The position numbers were made by a program, and so were the translations under genes. This document shows positions 21,901 to 33,719 of a stretch of 64,000 nt of DNA, piece after piece (the first letter of the stretch is position 1; the number at the start of each line of letters is the position of its first letter). This DNA is from Sarcocystis neurona. Its lineage: Eukaryota; Apicomplexa; Conoidasida; Eucoccidiorida; Sarcocystidae. Location: NCBI GenBank assembly GCA_000727475.1, contig KL647292.1, positions 4,101,132-4,165,131 of the forward strand, read 5' to 3'. The notes below the pieces were generated by a model. The model was not told where the DNA came from, made no database searches, and saw only the letters and a list, made by a program, of their open reading frames with translations.

Positions 21901-24900
21901 TGCAAAAAACCCTCCGCGGCGCTGGCACCGGGATGTGCTAGCCGTCCGTGGGCGGCATATACCTCTACGTATATATATATACCCGCACACAGTAGCAACA
22001 GTAGACGCGACTCTACGTATCACATAGGTAATCGCATGCACGTCTATTTCTCTCTATCCCTCTGTCTTTCTCTACGTATATAGATAGATAGGTAGATGCG
22101 TGTGCTGTGCTGTTGTTCATGGAGAGATCATTGGCTCCCCTTTTGAGAGTTCAGGTGAAGTGACGCGTTTCCTCTACAAGAGTTTCGTTTTTATTCCGTG
22201 ACGCGCATTGATGCGGCCACCGTCGGCGGTGGTCTTACCAAGCTTCTTTCGTCTTCTCTGGCATGGCATTGATATGGGGTGCGCGTGTTGTGTGCAGGAG
22301 GCCTCGCAGCTGCAGTACTCCTCGTTGAAGGCACTGGTGGACTACTTCTCAACTATCATAGGCTTCCTCCTTGGTATGTACGTGTCGAACTCGCTCGCTA
22401 GGTGGTGGGCGTTGCGCATGCATATATTAAATTTGTGGGGCTGCGTCGATGACCTCTGCATGCTTGGCTGCTCCCACATTCTGGAAGAAGACGAAAGCGT
22501 CCACCCCTCACCCGTTGCTGCTGCTGCTGACTACGTCCACTCCTCACTGCAGCACCCCCCGCAGTACTATCCCTCTCCCTTCCTCGCGCCGCAACAGCAG
22601 CAGCAGCAAGTGCAACTGCAGCTGCTACTGCAGCAATATCAGTTGCTCCTGCAGCAGCAACGGCAGCAGACGCTACAACAGTTGCCACCGCAGCAGGGAG
22701 ATGTAACGCGGCTGCTGCCCCCGCTGCACGTGACACAACAGCAGCTACAGATGGAACAGCAGCCGTTGAAGGTCCAAGAGCCACAGCTGCTGCCTCCGCT
22801 GTACCCACAGCAGCAGCGGCGGGTGCAAGCACTATCATCCGAGGAGCTGCGTCTGCCGCAGCAGCAGTCCCTGCCGACCTCTGCAGACCTTCCGGGGGAT
22901 GCCAACGTGGACGAACAGCAGCAGGGGAGGATGCGGCAACAGCAGCAGCAGCTGGAAAGTGCAGCAGGTGCGGAAGCAGCAACCGATGTTGTTGCTGCCC
23001 TTCGTGCAGTTGCACAGTCTTTTGCTACGGATGGGGGCCTGACAGTGCCGCACCAGAATGCTTCAAGACCGCCGTTGCAGCAAGAGACTACAGCGCTGTT
23101 TCCCAGCGTAAGAGATGGAAACGACTATGGTGCGTCTGCTCGAGCCGCTGGGGGAAATGTCCCACGGAGAGTCAATCAAGTTGCAACATGGGACGAGCCC
23201 CTCCAGCAGCAACAGCAGCGGCCCGAGCAGCAATACGAGGGACAGCAGCACCGAGTGGAGCGACAGTACCAAGAGCAGCAGCAACGCTGGAGAGGTGAGC
23301 CACTAGAGAAGCGGCCGCAGAGAACGGGAATGCCGCAGCGCAGGGGGGCCACGGAAGAGCACGAACGCTGGCACCCGCAGCCCGGCGCAGAGTCGCAAGA
23401 GCAGGCGCAGCAGCAGCAAGCGCAGCAGCAGCAGGCGCAGCAGCAGCAGGCGCCGCAGCAGGAGGAGGAGCGGTCAGAGCATGCCTCCTGGAAGCAGCAG
23501 CAGCAGGAGGGGGGGGGGGAGGATTTGCGGCAGCTTCAACAGCAAGTGATGTCTGCAAATGCGGGAAGGACACCGGTTGCCGCGTCCTCTTCTTCACCAG
23601 CGGTTGGACGCAACAAGGCAGAGAGGGATAATAAAGGCTGGAAGCAGCACATGGAGCAGCGGCGTCTAGACTTTACCAAGACCGAGATTCTGCATGTGAT
23701 TTTGCGGCTGGGGATGGTGGCCGTCCATTTGACTTTTGACGCTGCACAGAGAAAGGACGACGATATCAGTTACCTGTATGGTAGGCGCTTCGCTGCTGTT
23801 GTGTCCTGCTCCTTGTCTGCGTCTTGCTTCTGTTCCTGCTGTTTCCTGCTGACGTCGGAGGACCCTGGGGCTGTTGGATACGGCGTCTGCTGTTGCTGAT
23901 AATACATTCTCCTGCTTCGACCGCGTGTCGCTGCTCGTGCAAGCGTGCTGCGCTGCTGCCTGTCGACGCTGGTGCAGGTATGCGGACGCTGTCGCATACT
24001 ACGTTGCTGTGGTGGTGGGAGCTTCCCGGTGTTATTGCTGCAGGGGTCGTTGCTGCCGGTGAGGCCTGCTGCTAATGTTGGGTGCAGGAACGCTTCTTCA
24101 CGTGCCTCCCCTCTATTCTACGACATGCTGCAGACACGTTCGCTGCACCCAACCACAGCGGATCTGTGCTGCAGACTAGCGCCCCACGACTACTGCCATC
24201 GACATGCCTGTTGAAAGTGTCCTGCCTGCTGCTCTCCCGCTCGTCCTGGGGTCGCTTTGCCCTGTGTGGCCCTCGCCTTTTGCTGCCTCGGCTCCTGGGC
24301 CTGCTCGGTCGCGCACGTCGGTGTCGTCGCGTCAGCTTCGGGCTGCGCCTCAGTTGACAGCGTCGCCGATGCTGCTGCTGCTGCTGCCGGGTTTCTTATT
24401 TTTGCGTCCGTCTCGACTCGCGTCTGTCTCGGTGCCCCGCGGCTGCCTTCACTTTGCTGCAGCTGTTGCCGGCCTCTCTTGCGGCTGCAGGTGGTTCACG
24501 CAGCAGATCCGGACTGGCACCGCTTCGTCGGTGGTGGCGTGAGAATTTCCGTCTTACTCTAGCGTGTCTGCGCTCTCGTGGTCCACTGTCTGTGTTGCGA
24601 CTCCTTCTGCTGCAGCAGCATCTTCTGTGTTGCAGGCGTGCGACCGGCTGCCGCAGCAGCTCCACAGCAGTCTTCGATAAGCGTGTACAAATAGTCTTTC
24701 ATGCTGCCGCTGCACGTGTCCACTCTTCTCGCTAAGCAGGCGCGCAAGCGCTGCGCTCCCACAGCTTGGCCGCCACTGCTACTGCTGGTGGTCGTCGCAC
24801 TGCACCCCGTTTCTGTCGAGGAGCTGCTGCAGCGGCATAGATGCATCGGGGGGAAGAAGTCTTGTGCGGCGACTGCCCAGTGCGCGTGGCTCCCCACGGG

Positions 24901-27900
24901 TTTCCCTTTGCCGAGGAGAGTGGTTTCGCTGGGCTTTCTGCTTGTTGGTTGTCTCTTGTTTCGTCGAGCGAGTACGAGGAAGTGTGTGGTGAGACTCCTG
25001 CTGTTTTGCTTTGGGCTGCAGCAGCAGGACTTCTGGAGTGGCAGGAGCTGCAACTGCTGCAGGGCGTCCCGTCTAAGGCGCAGGTTACGTGGCTCTGGCT
25101 GTCGCAGCTCGGGACGCAGCTAGCTAGAAGAGGGCGCCTGCTCTACGGTGCAAATGCCACGCGGAAGTGGCATGAAATCTGTTCTCGTGTAAGCGCTGGC
25201 TAGCCACAAACCCAACATCCAGACATCCATTTTCTTCTTCTTCTTCAGTCCCTCTACAAAATCGACTCCTGCGCTGTGGCCAACACGAGAAAACAGCTTT
25301 CTGTTGAACGCGTGCAACTTCAAAGAGTGTTTTGCTGTCCTCGTCCCTTTCCTACGTTTGTGTACTGAGCACACCTCTATATATTTTGTGATGTATTCAT
25401 ATACATATATACATACGGGAGGAGAAAGTCGACCACGTAGAGAGCGAGTGACAGGACGGGAAACACAAAGCGAGAAAGAGACAATAACGACGAAGAGGGA
25501 GAGATGACACGCGCAAGATAGAGAACGCCTGCTAGGTTGAGGAAGTGCTCTTCGCAGGTGCGTGGCATTTTTATACTCTCATGCATGGACAATCTGGTGC
25601 ACCACAGCATTCTTCTTCGTCTTCTTCCTCTTCTTCTGCATGTGCGTGTTCTTGCACATCGTTGCTTGCACCTTTCTGTATTCATGTGTTTCCTTCTGCA
25701 TCGCTCAGTAGACCCGTAGAAGCTAGAGGGCTTTGACGCGCCGGGTGACGCGGCCAACAGTTACCGCGGAAGCGTTTCCATGTGGCCGCAAGTCAACCGT
25801 GGTAAGAAAACGGAAGGCGCAGAAACGAATCTCTGCGGCGATTTGCGGGGCGGGTCTCCCTGTTGCTCTTCGTAAGATGCAGCGTATATTTTCGCTTTGC
25901 TGCTGCTCGCGGTGATGTCCTGGCGGCTGGCGTGCTGCTTGTCTTCGTTCTGCGGGTGGTTGTGCTACTGACGCATAGCTACCGCTGTGTTGCTGCCGTT
26001 GCTACTGCACTCGTGGTGTGTCTGCTGCTGTTGCCGTGCTGGTGCGTCTTTGTGGATACTTTCCTCACGGCTGCTGTTGCTGCTGCTGCTTCGACTGCTG
26101 CGGGAGTTACGTCTGCGGTGTGGCTAGCTGCTGCGTGTGCTGCACAGGGTCGCGGCGAGGTGGCTGCGTGCTGGGCCTACGTGGACACGCGGTTGCCGTT
26201 TTCCTACGTGCATCTCCTCAGTATTCTCGTTCATATAAACAATATTTTCCTCGCAGTGTTGACGGGAGTTGGTGCTGCTGCGTGCGTCAGTCGGCTGCTA
26301 GAGGCCTACTTTTCCGCTACTGCGGCTACTAGTACAGCAACAGCAGGACGCAGCAGCAGCACTGGCCCTGACGCAGCATGCGAGACCGCTGTGATCTTGG
26401 CGGCGGAATGCAGTGGCGCAGGACGAGTCGCAGCAGCAGCAAAGCGAAACGACGTAACGGAGAGAACAAAAGGGGAAGGAACGTCGGCAGGAAGACTTCC
26501 ATGCGGGGCCGTCGGAGGAGGAGAAGGAGGGCCAGGCGCAGCAGGCGCGGGACCCGCCGCAGCAGGAGCAGCAGCAGAAGAGCAGATGCTCCAGCGCACA
26601 GCCATCTGGGAAACAACGCAGCTGCTGCTCGTACATGTCGTCTTCATGCTGGTCATGCCCCTCTTTTACCACGGCATGATCCTCCTCGCTCAAACGATCA
26701 GCAACCCCTTCGAGTGAGTCCACGAAGGCGCACTGTCTACGTATAGAGAGAGAGAGCGAAAGAGTAAACGCAGGCATCAGCACTGCGTTTGTATATATAA
26801 GCACATGTATGTTTGTATATACAGCCCCTATCTTACCTGTACGCATACGCATATATCTGTATATATGTGTATTAAATGCAGGAGGGGGTACGCATACAGA
26901 TGCACTGAGGTCGCAGATGTGGGACGTGTCGAAGTCTACGTGCCCCTACTCATTGAAACACACAAACATGTGTATATATATATGTATGTGTAGAACAAAG
27001 ACAACCGACTAGAGGGTCAGGATCAGGTATTGCACCATGCGCGGCAGCTCTGCTGACGAGAGAAGCTCTGTCGTGAGAGACGGTTGACAGTTGTGTGCGC
27101 TGTAGAGAAACAGTGCCCGCAGAGGGGTTTGCACAGGTGGTGGAACTTGTGGAAGCGCGACAGAGAGCGTGACGTGGCCTACCTTCTTGCATGACTATAC
27201 GAAGTAGAGCAGGCGCGAGTCACTGCTATCAGAAGCCGCCTCGGTGCCTGTCTCACTGAGCGTCTGGTGCATGCCCGCCCCAGTGTACGCAGCACGCACG
27301 GCAAGTACACGACGCAGGAGAGGAAAAGCACTGCGAGCAACACAGACGATTTTGGCGGGGTCCAGCCTGAGGCTTGGCAAGGCCTTCTCGCGACTCGTCT
27401 ACATATCGGCTGAGGTGGCGGGGGCGGCCCATGATCGCCAGCAGCGAAGGCCTTCTGCCCTGCGTTACCGGCACACCAGAAAAAATCTGCGTCACGCATC
27501 ACGGCTATCGCTGTTACGGGGCTGCACGGCGTCAGGCTGTGAACGTGCGGCCTGACGAAGCCAAATTCGCTGAGAGTTTGTGGGCATCTCGTACACAAGA
27601 ACTCGGCATGACCGACGGCGCAGGCCCCCACCCGGCTGCCGCACAGGCACTGCGAAGGCAGTGACGAGGCGACGGTACACCGTCCCAACTACGTAGCGAG
27701 ACAGCACTGCAGCCGCGTCCTCTTTGTGTACGCGACACCAACGCGACGAGAAGGGCAGGCGTGGGCCGCACTCATCAATGTGCAAGTTATGCTTGCATCC
27801 CCAACACAGAAACACACCTACACACAGTCTTCGGAGAAAAACCTTTGGTGAAGGTCGCGAAGCGACAAAAAAGTGTCGTGCCGGCTGCAGCACTGGGTGG

Positions 27901-28475
27901 GTAGGTGACAAGTCTGTTGCGGTTCGTATTTGTAGGCGGGAGGGACCGGCGGCGCGCAGCGGCCGTAGGGGGCTCCAGCGTATTCAGTCAAGAAGGGCCT
28001 GCGCGCGCGCAGGGCCGTGCCGCTTTTGTTGAATAGGGACGGGGATGCCGCGAGTCGACGGCGCTGCGTCGATCCTGGGCTGCTGCGCCTCGTGTGCTGG
28101 TGTTGTTGTTTTGCGTCTGCGTGCAGGTGTAAGTCAATATCCTTTCCACGTGCGCTGTACATTCGCAGCATGCAGGCAGAGTGTCTTTCCTTCTTCGTCG
28201 TTGGGCAACGGGGCCCTCCTTTCTTTTCCAGTGTGCCCCCCGCCCCTCTGCAGCAGCCGCAGCAACCGCTACCGAAGAATTTGATGCTGCCGCCGCTGCT
28301 GCTGACGCCCCAACCCAACAGCAATACCGCCGGCCCACCGTCGGCGGCGCCTCATGCACCAGCAGCTGCTGCGGCTACTGTCGCCGCTGCCGGTGGGACT
28401 CTCTTGCCGGCACATACGTGTGACCCTACTGCAGCAGCAGCCCCACCAACCAGCAGGCACCATGCCTTGCCATAG
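18957..28475 (+). CDS. bestrophin-like anion channel with polyGln and polyAla inserts
   Basis: Predicted bestrophin-family chloride/bicarbonate channel of a cell membrane. Exon model: 18957-19313, 22298-23780, 24881-25188, 26148-26713, 28232-28475. All joins are phase-consistent, totalling about 985 residues. Exon 1 ends with helix 1 (LWSAVASYWLLALALCFLIL; donor CCT|GTAAGT). Exon 2 (acceptor GTTGTGTGCAG) carries the family hallmark FLLGMYVSNSLARWW, matching the bestrophin F-x-L-G-F-Y-V-x(6)-R-W-W segment. It then has a Gln-rich insert of about 370 residues and resumes at ILHVILRLGMVAVHL. Exon 3 has HGFPFAEES, near the family RFP motif with Arg replaced by Gly, and AQVTWLWLSQLGTQLARRGR. Exon 4 has YVDTRLPFSYVHLLSILVH, an Ala/Gly-rich insert, then the last helix ending in the diagnostic NPF. 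Exon 5 (Pro/Ala-rich) is the least certain, as is the start of exon 3 (24881). The usual Asp-rich calcium clasp after NPF was not found. Further 5' exons are possible. Confidence 0.72.
19314..22297 (+). other. intron 1 of the bestrophin-like gene
   Basis: This 2984-nt intron runs from donor GTAAGT to acceptor GTTGTGTGCAG. It contains (TA)n near 20070-20088 and 21967-21983, and a purine-biased stretch around 20.3-21.1 kb. A 359-codon frame on the opposite strand (21865-20786) has no recognisable domain and is not called. Confidence 0.6.
22590..23540 (+). repeat. in-frame CAG-rich insert (polyGln) within the channel gene
   Basis: Interrupted CAG tracts code for Gln-rich sequence with Leu, Pro, Glu and Arg. 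There are several pure runs, including three near-identical GCGCAGCAGCAGCA-type units around 23406-23457. The insert stays in frame across about 1.1 kb between two conserved bestrophin segments. A run of nine or more G at about 23511-23519 is a possible indel-prone spot. Confidence 0.85.
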
Positions 28476-31152
28476 CCGGCAGCGGCGGAGCGCCCACAGC
28501 GTCGTTCGAACTCGTGGCTTTCCCTACCGTACCGCTGCACGTGCGTACGTCATGACATCTGATTCTTGCGCTTGTATATCTGTGTAGATCTCTGTCTCTC
28601 TACCTATACATATATATGTGCTTCTGAGCATATGTATGTATCTATGTACATATATTCAGAGATAGAGATTTTATCGACCACATTGACTGTTCGACTTCCT
28701 TTTTGTTGTTGTCGGGAAGAGGATTTGCAGCCCTTGCAGTCTAAGGGTGCAGTTTAGTACTTCTTTGTACTTCAACGATAGGTTCACATACATACATATA
28801 TATTTATATATATATATATACACGCATGCTGGTGTAGTCTATATGTACTCATGTATATGTGTCCTGGGACGATTAAGACTTCGTGGCGAAACCTCGTCTG
28901 TTTTGTCGTGTTGAAGTTGTTGGATAGCATCAAACGGACTTGGGTGCGTGCTTTCAAAATTGGACTACAAGGATATATATATATATAGAGAGAGAGATAG
29001 AGATAGAGACAGAGAGAGGAAGAGAGTGTATATATTGGCGTAGGTACACTGCTGTGCCCGACACAAGCCAAGGTAGTAGCGGTAGCTGCGAGCGAAGTTG
29101 TGGGAGCTGTGTCTGCGCTGTGTACAAACTTCGAATAACAGCGTGAAGCAGGTAGCATTCCCAGCGCGTGCGAGAGAGAGAGCACACGCAGCAGCAGGAA
29201 AGGTCAAGAGCCTCACGCCCGGCAGCAGAATGACCCGACCGGGGCGCGGCTCTGGCCCGTTCAAAAAGAATAATTGCGACTGCCTCCAAAAGAGACTTTC
29301 GGAAAGTGCGGAAGAACTGCGACTTACCTACTTACGTGTAGCCCGCTTGGGTTTGTTTGGTGAGATTTTATTTTCGTGTGTGTACTCCCATAGATACGCG
29401 TATGTATACAAATGTGTTTGACAATAGCAAAGTGTTCACCGGTGATTTCTGCATGTATGCACTTCCCCAAACATGTGTGTCTGTCTACGCGTGTCTGCAC
29501 CTGTCTGTATTTATGTGTAGATGTTACGCCATTGACAGTGTTGAGAGCCACAGGAGGTGCGAGACATTACTCGCTTGCAAAGGTGCGCAGCGCGTCCATA
29601 TTCAACCCAACTCGGGGGGCTGCTGCGTTTGGAATGCTTCACGGGCGCGCACGTCACGACACTTCTGCGCACGGCCGTGTATGCACGTGTGAGCCGTACA
29701 TATCCATAAATCACTGCGGAAGTAGTAGCTGTACGTGTCTTCACACTTCCACCGGTGTAAGTACTGTACCACCGCGCCACCATTGGAGGAGTGTAGTATC
29801 TGCGATGTATTTGTTTGTGCACATTTTTTGCATATACCCTTTCTCCGCGCAACGGTGAAAGAGGGAAGATGGGCATCGTCGTATGTACATATTTGCGGAC
29901 GTCCCTGTGTCAAACCTCCGTGCAGGCTGGATAGACGGAGAAGTGTAGTTTTGTCCTGGTTCATTGTGACTGTAGACAAGTAGGTCGCCCGAGCACGCGA
30001 AGCAGCTTCGTATTCTCAGGGGTAAAGGGAGCAAGGGAAAGAGAGAGAGAGAAAGGGTATCACAGAATAATCGAAGTGTGTAGTAGGCAAACGTGCGACT
30101 AGGGGAACACCCTGTTGGCGGAATACAGGAACTGCTGCGGCTATGCCGTTTTCGTTGGTGAGCGCGCGTGCCTCCGGTGAAGAAACAGTGTTCAAAAAAG
30201 AACTCCGCTTATTTTTCCCTCATATGTTGTGTTGTGTAAGTGTGTCTATATGCGTGCGTTCAATAGCTGCAGCTGCGTAGAGTTCGGCGGTGCTGCCGTA
30301 AATGGCTACGTACGTTCCTCCGTACGGAGCGTGAGTGAATTATGTACGTTGCCTGCTCTTGGGTTTTCTCGTCCTCCTGTTGTTTCTTTTTTTCTGGATG
30401 TACACACACGCGCGCAGGAGCGTATGCTGAAGCGTGCGCGAGCGTGTTTGCAGAAATACGTGGTTCCTTCGGGTGCCCAACGGCTGCTGCGATACGGCAG
30501 GTAGAAAGGAATAATAAACCAAAAATCAAGAAGTGACAAAGAAACGCTGGCCCACTGAGGATGTGGAGCGGGGCAAATAGCGTGAGAAAATTTGACGACT
30601 GCGTTGCAGGTTTCGTGAATCTATGCGTATGAGCGGGCGTGTCTTTACGCAGATGTGAACTTTGTTTGAAGTGAATACGTGTACGTTTACATCCATATGC
30701 ATATGCAGACGTAGTTAGTCGCGTACGGGGTAGAAAGGCCTTCACGTGTGCAAGCCTCACAATCCTTCTCAGCGAACGTAGCCGAGCTGGCGTCGAGGAG
30801 AGTACATGTAACCCTAATACGTTTCTGCTGCTCTGGTGTCTTGCGTGTCTATTTCCCGGTTCACAAGTCTTTTTCGAAATGTGTGAATGCCTCTGTGGTA
30901 ACTTTTTAAGTGCGCGGTGATGAATTTATTCGTGCTTGAAGTGTACATACACTAGAATCGGTGCCCAATTCCGTGGGCACCCCCCGCGCGGCACTTCCTG
31001 CAGATCGTGCAGAGCGAAGGTGTGAGTGTCAACGTTGGCACACTTTCATAAATGCAGGGCTTTGCAGCAGTGAGTGCATCTTTGCTGAGTATTTTCTCGA
31101 TCCCGGACGGTGACCCGTACTAAACTTGAAACGCCAGGCGGCAGAATACTAG
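28476..31152. other. intergenic, microsatellite-bearing
   Basis: (TA)n runs occur at 28796-28822 and 28973-28987, with an adjoining (GA)n stretch to about 29020. Open frames on both strands between 28.9 and 30.8 kb are short, overlap each other and read largely through the microsatellites. No gene is supported. Confidence 0.45.
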
Positions 31153-32072
31153 CACCTGCACATCCGGAGCGACGGCAATGTACGATCTCTCATTGAGCGC
31201 CTTCTCGACCAGTGTAACAGGGAGGTGGAGGAAGTCGCAGGAGTGAAAGCGGCGCTGACCACTCCCACCAGCGGTAACTCCACGCGCTGAGAAGGCAAGT
31301 GGCAGCACCACACAAACACACTTCTGTTGACACGACTCTCTACGGAGCACTTCCTGCTGTAGCCTGCGTATATGGAGGACGCGGGCGGAAGCAGCAGATG
31401 CCGCACACTGCTACGAGGCGCTTTTTATGCATCACTCAGCGCACAATAGCGCGCGTGTATTCTACAAGGACGATCTTCTTAGCATGACCTGCATCTCGTT
31501 TCCGAAGAATTGTATGCAGAAACTGCTGCAGCAGCTCCTGCAAACATGCATAAATGATGCTTTAACCGGCAAAAGCGCTGGTTCAGTCGAGTCTAAAGAG
31601 TGGAAGCCGCGTGTAGTCACTTTTGAGAGGCAAAGTCGGGTACGCTGCACGCAGTTGCAAGTGACACTATCAACGGCAGTTGCCGCACTTAATATCAGCA
31701 GTGCAACATATATATATATATGTATATCTGGGTATGCGCGCACCTACGCTTCGTGTAATGTGTACTCATGCATGGACAAGGTGGTATGCATACTTATGTG
31801 TAGACGCAAGTGGACGTATGCGAATACACACAAGCCGTTGTCGCACGTAACAAGGAGATAAATATTGAAAGACACGTACTCGGGAAGGAACTCGGCATAA
31901 ACGAGCAGGTGCCGCATTCTCGGCGTCTGCTTTTTGTGGCTCCGCTGCTGTGCCGTACGGATAAATAACATTTCGGTTACCCTCACACGCATGTAAGCCG
32001 ACGTCTACCCATTCCCTGCAGACTATGTGCTTCGAAGGAAAACCTGCGACGGATGCCTAAGAATAATTCTGG
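31153..32072 (+). CDS. partial split gene, unknown protein
   Basis: Unrecognised. Exon A (31153-31273) follows a weak acceptor ATACTAG and ends at AGCG|GTAACT in phase 1. It encodes HLHIRSDGNVRSLIERLLDQ and EVEEVAGVKAALTTP. Exon B begins at 31398 after AAGCAGCAG, in matching phase. It reads AAHCYEALFMHHSAHN and later KLLQQLLQTCINDALTGK, WKPRVVTFERQSRVRC, and must end before the (TA)n run at about 31707. A third exon, about 32025-32072 (acceptor CCATTCCCTGCAG, donor G|GTAAAA), reads LCASKENLRRMPKNNS. The end of exon B, the 5' start and the 3' end are unsettled. The minus strand is also partly open over exon A. Confidence 0.33.
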
Positions 32073-32539
32073 TAAAATGCAGTATAGCACCTCTTGTAGC
32101 CGTTGCGCCCCGCAAATCCACACCAGTACTACTTTTCTGTGCCAGCCCTATGATAGCATCTGCAGGCACCTGCTGCCTTTACGACTGACGGGAACGGGGT
32201 GCACTTCCGCAGAATTAGGAGGTCACTGCAGGCAGTTCTCCAGAACTGCATACAGAAATTGAAGACGCAGATGCAGCAGCGGTGGGCTTCCGTGCATCAG
32301 ACGGTGTTGGTACTATTCACTTCATGAGGAATCACATACATATGTAGATAGGTATGCGTGTGTACGCAGTGAGGTGTAGACGATTACGTAGACAAGCACG
32401 GGCATTTACGAGCCGAAGACGGCTAGTGAGCGCCGTTGCGAGGTGTCGTAAAAGGGGGATGGAACGGCTCGATGTGCTTCTAATTATCAACTACTTTGAT
32501 ATCACCTTTATCTCATCACGTGGTTTTTCTTTTCACAGT

Positions 32540-32800
32540 GACACCTCGTTTGCCAACAGATCGCTATTATTTATGAAGTCATATTCGTTCTTCCCGAATG
32601 CGGTCCCTGTAGATAGGAGCTTCTGTCTCTACAGAAACACTTTTTTTGCCAACGAATCACTAGTATTTATGAGATGACTTTTCTTCTCCCCGGATGCGGT
32701 CCTCCTACAGAGAAGCTTCTGTCTTTGCAGAGACACCTTTTCTGTCAACAAATTGCTATTATACATGTAGTCACGCGTCTTCTTCTCTCCCTGTGTAGCC
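32540..32800 (+). repeat. 96-bp tandem repeat, about 2.7 copies
   Basis: Units begin at 32540, 32636 and 32732, an exact 96-bp period, with the last unit truncated near 32800. Shared blocks are ACACC(T), TTTGCCAAC, ATTTATGA, CCCCGGATGCGGTCC (or a variant) and AGCTTCTGTCT. Because 96 is a multiple of three, one frame gives a 32-residue peptide repeat (DTSFANRSLLFMK, then NTFFANESLVFMR) broken by a stop in the second unit and another in the third. Confidence 0.85.
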
Positions 32801-32987
32801 TTTTTCCGAGCTCATTCTCGCCCTCTGCAAGTCCTTTTCTTTGCTGTTCCCGTCGTGCCAGATTCTATACTGGAAAGTTTACATATGCAAACTGGACTCT
32901 TCCAAATTAGACGCCTCATTGTTAATGCGCTGCTCCAGGCTTTGGAAGTGCTGTGCCACAGCATGTGTGCAAACACGCCCCCCCACT

Positions 32988-32989
32988 CA

Positions 32990-33029
<40 letters not shown>
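32988..33029 (+). repeat. (CA)n microsatellite, left of gap
   Basis: About 20 CA units run up to the sequence ACGAAAGGAGGAAGGTGTGC and then the run of N. Confidence 0.9.
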
Positions 33030-33030
<1 letters not shown>

Positions 33031-33049
33031 CGAAAGGAGGAAGGTGTGC

Positions 33050-33671
33050 NNNNNNNNNNNNNNNNNNNNNNNNNNNNNNNNNNNNNNNNNNNNNNNNNNN
33101 NNNNNNNNNNNNNNNNNNNNNNNNNNNNNNNNNNNNNNNNNNNNNNNNNNNNNNNNNNNNNNNNNNNNNNNNNNNNNNNNNNNNNNNNNNNNNNNNNNNN
33201 NNNNNNNNNNNNNNNNNNNNNNNNNNNNNNNNNNNNNNNNNNNNNNNNNNNNNNNNNNNNNNNNNNNNNNNNNNNNNNNNNNNNNNNNNNNNNNNNNNNN
33301 NNNNNNNNNNNNNNNNNNNNNNNNNNNNNNNNNNNNNNNNNNNNNNNNNNNNNNNNNNNNNNNNNNNNNNNNNNNNNNNNNNNNNNNNNNNNNNNNNNNN
33401 NNNNNNNNNNNNNNNNNNNNNNNNNNNNNNNNNNNNNNNNNNNNNNNNNNNNNNNNNNNNNNNNNNNNNNNNNNNNNNNNNNNNNNNNNNNNNNNNNNNN
33501 NNNNNNNNNNNNNNNNNNNNNNNNNNNNNNNNNNNNNNNNNNNNNNNNNNNNNNNNNNNNNNNNNNNNNNNNNNNNNNNNNNNNNNNNNNNNNNNNNNNN
33601 NNNNNNNNNNNNNNNNNNNNNNNNNNNNNNNNNNNNNNNNNNNNNNNNNNNNNNNNNNNNNNNNNNNNNNN
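33050..33671. other. assembly gap (622 N)
   Basis: The gap is a run of undetermined bases with (CA)n on both sides. Open frames reported across it are artefacts. The length is probably an estimate by the assembler. Confidence 0.99.
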
Positions 33672-33674
33672 CAC

Positions 33675-33715
<41 letters not shown>
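33672..33715 (+). repeat. (CA)n microsatellite, right of gap
   Basis: CACAA is followed by about 19 CA units and then AAAAGGAGGAAAGGTGTGCG. That following sequence nearly repeats the bases found after the left (CA)n tract. Confidence 0.9.
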
Positions 33716-33719
<4 letters not shown>

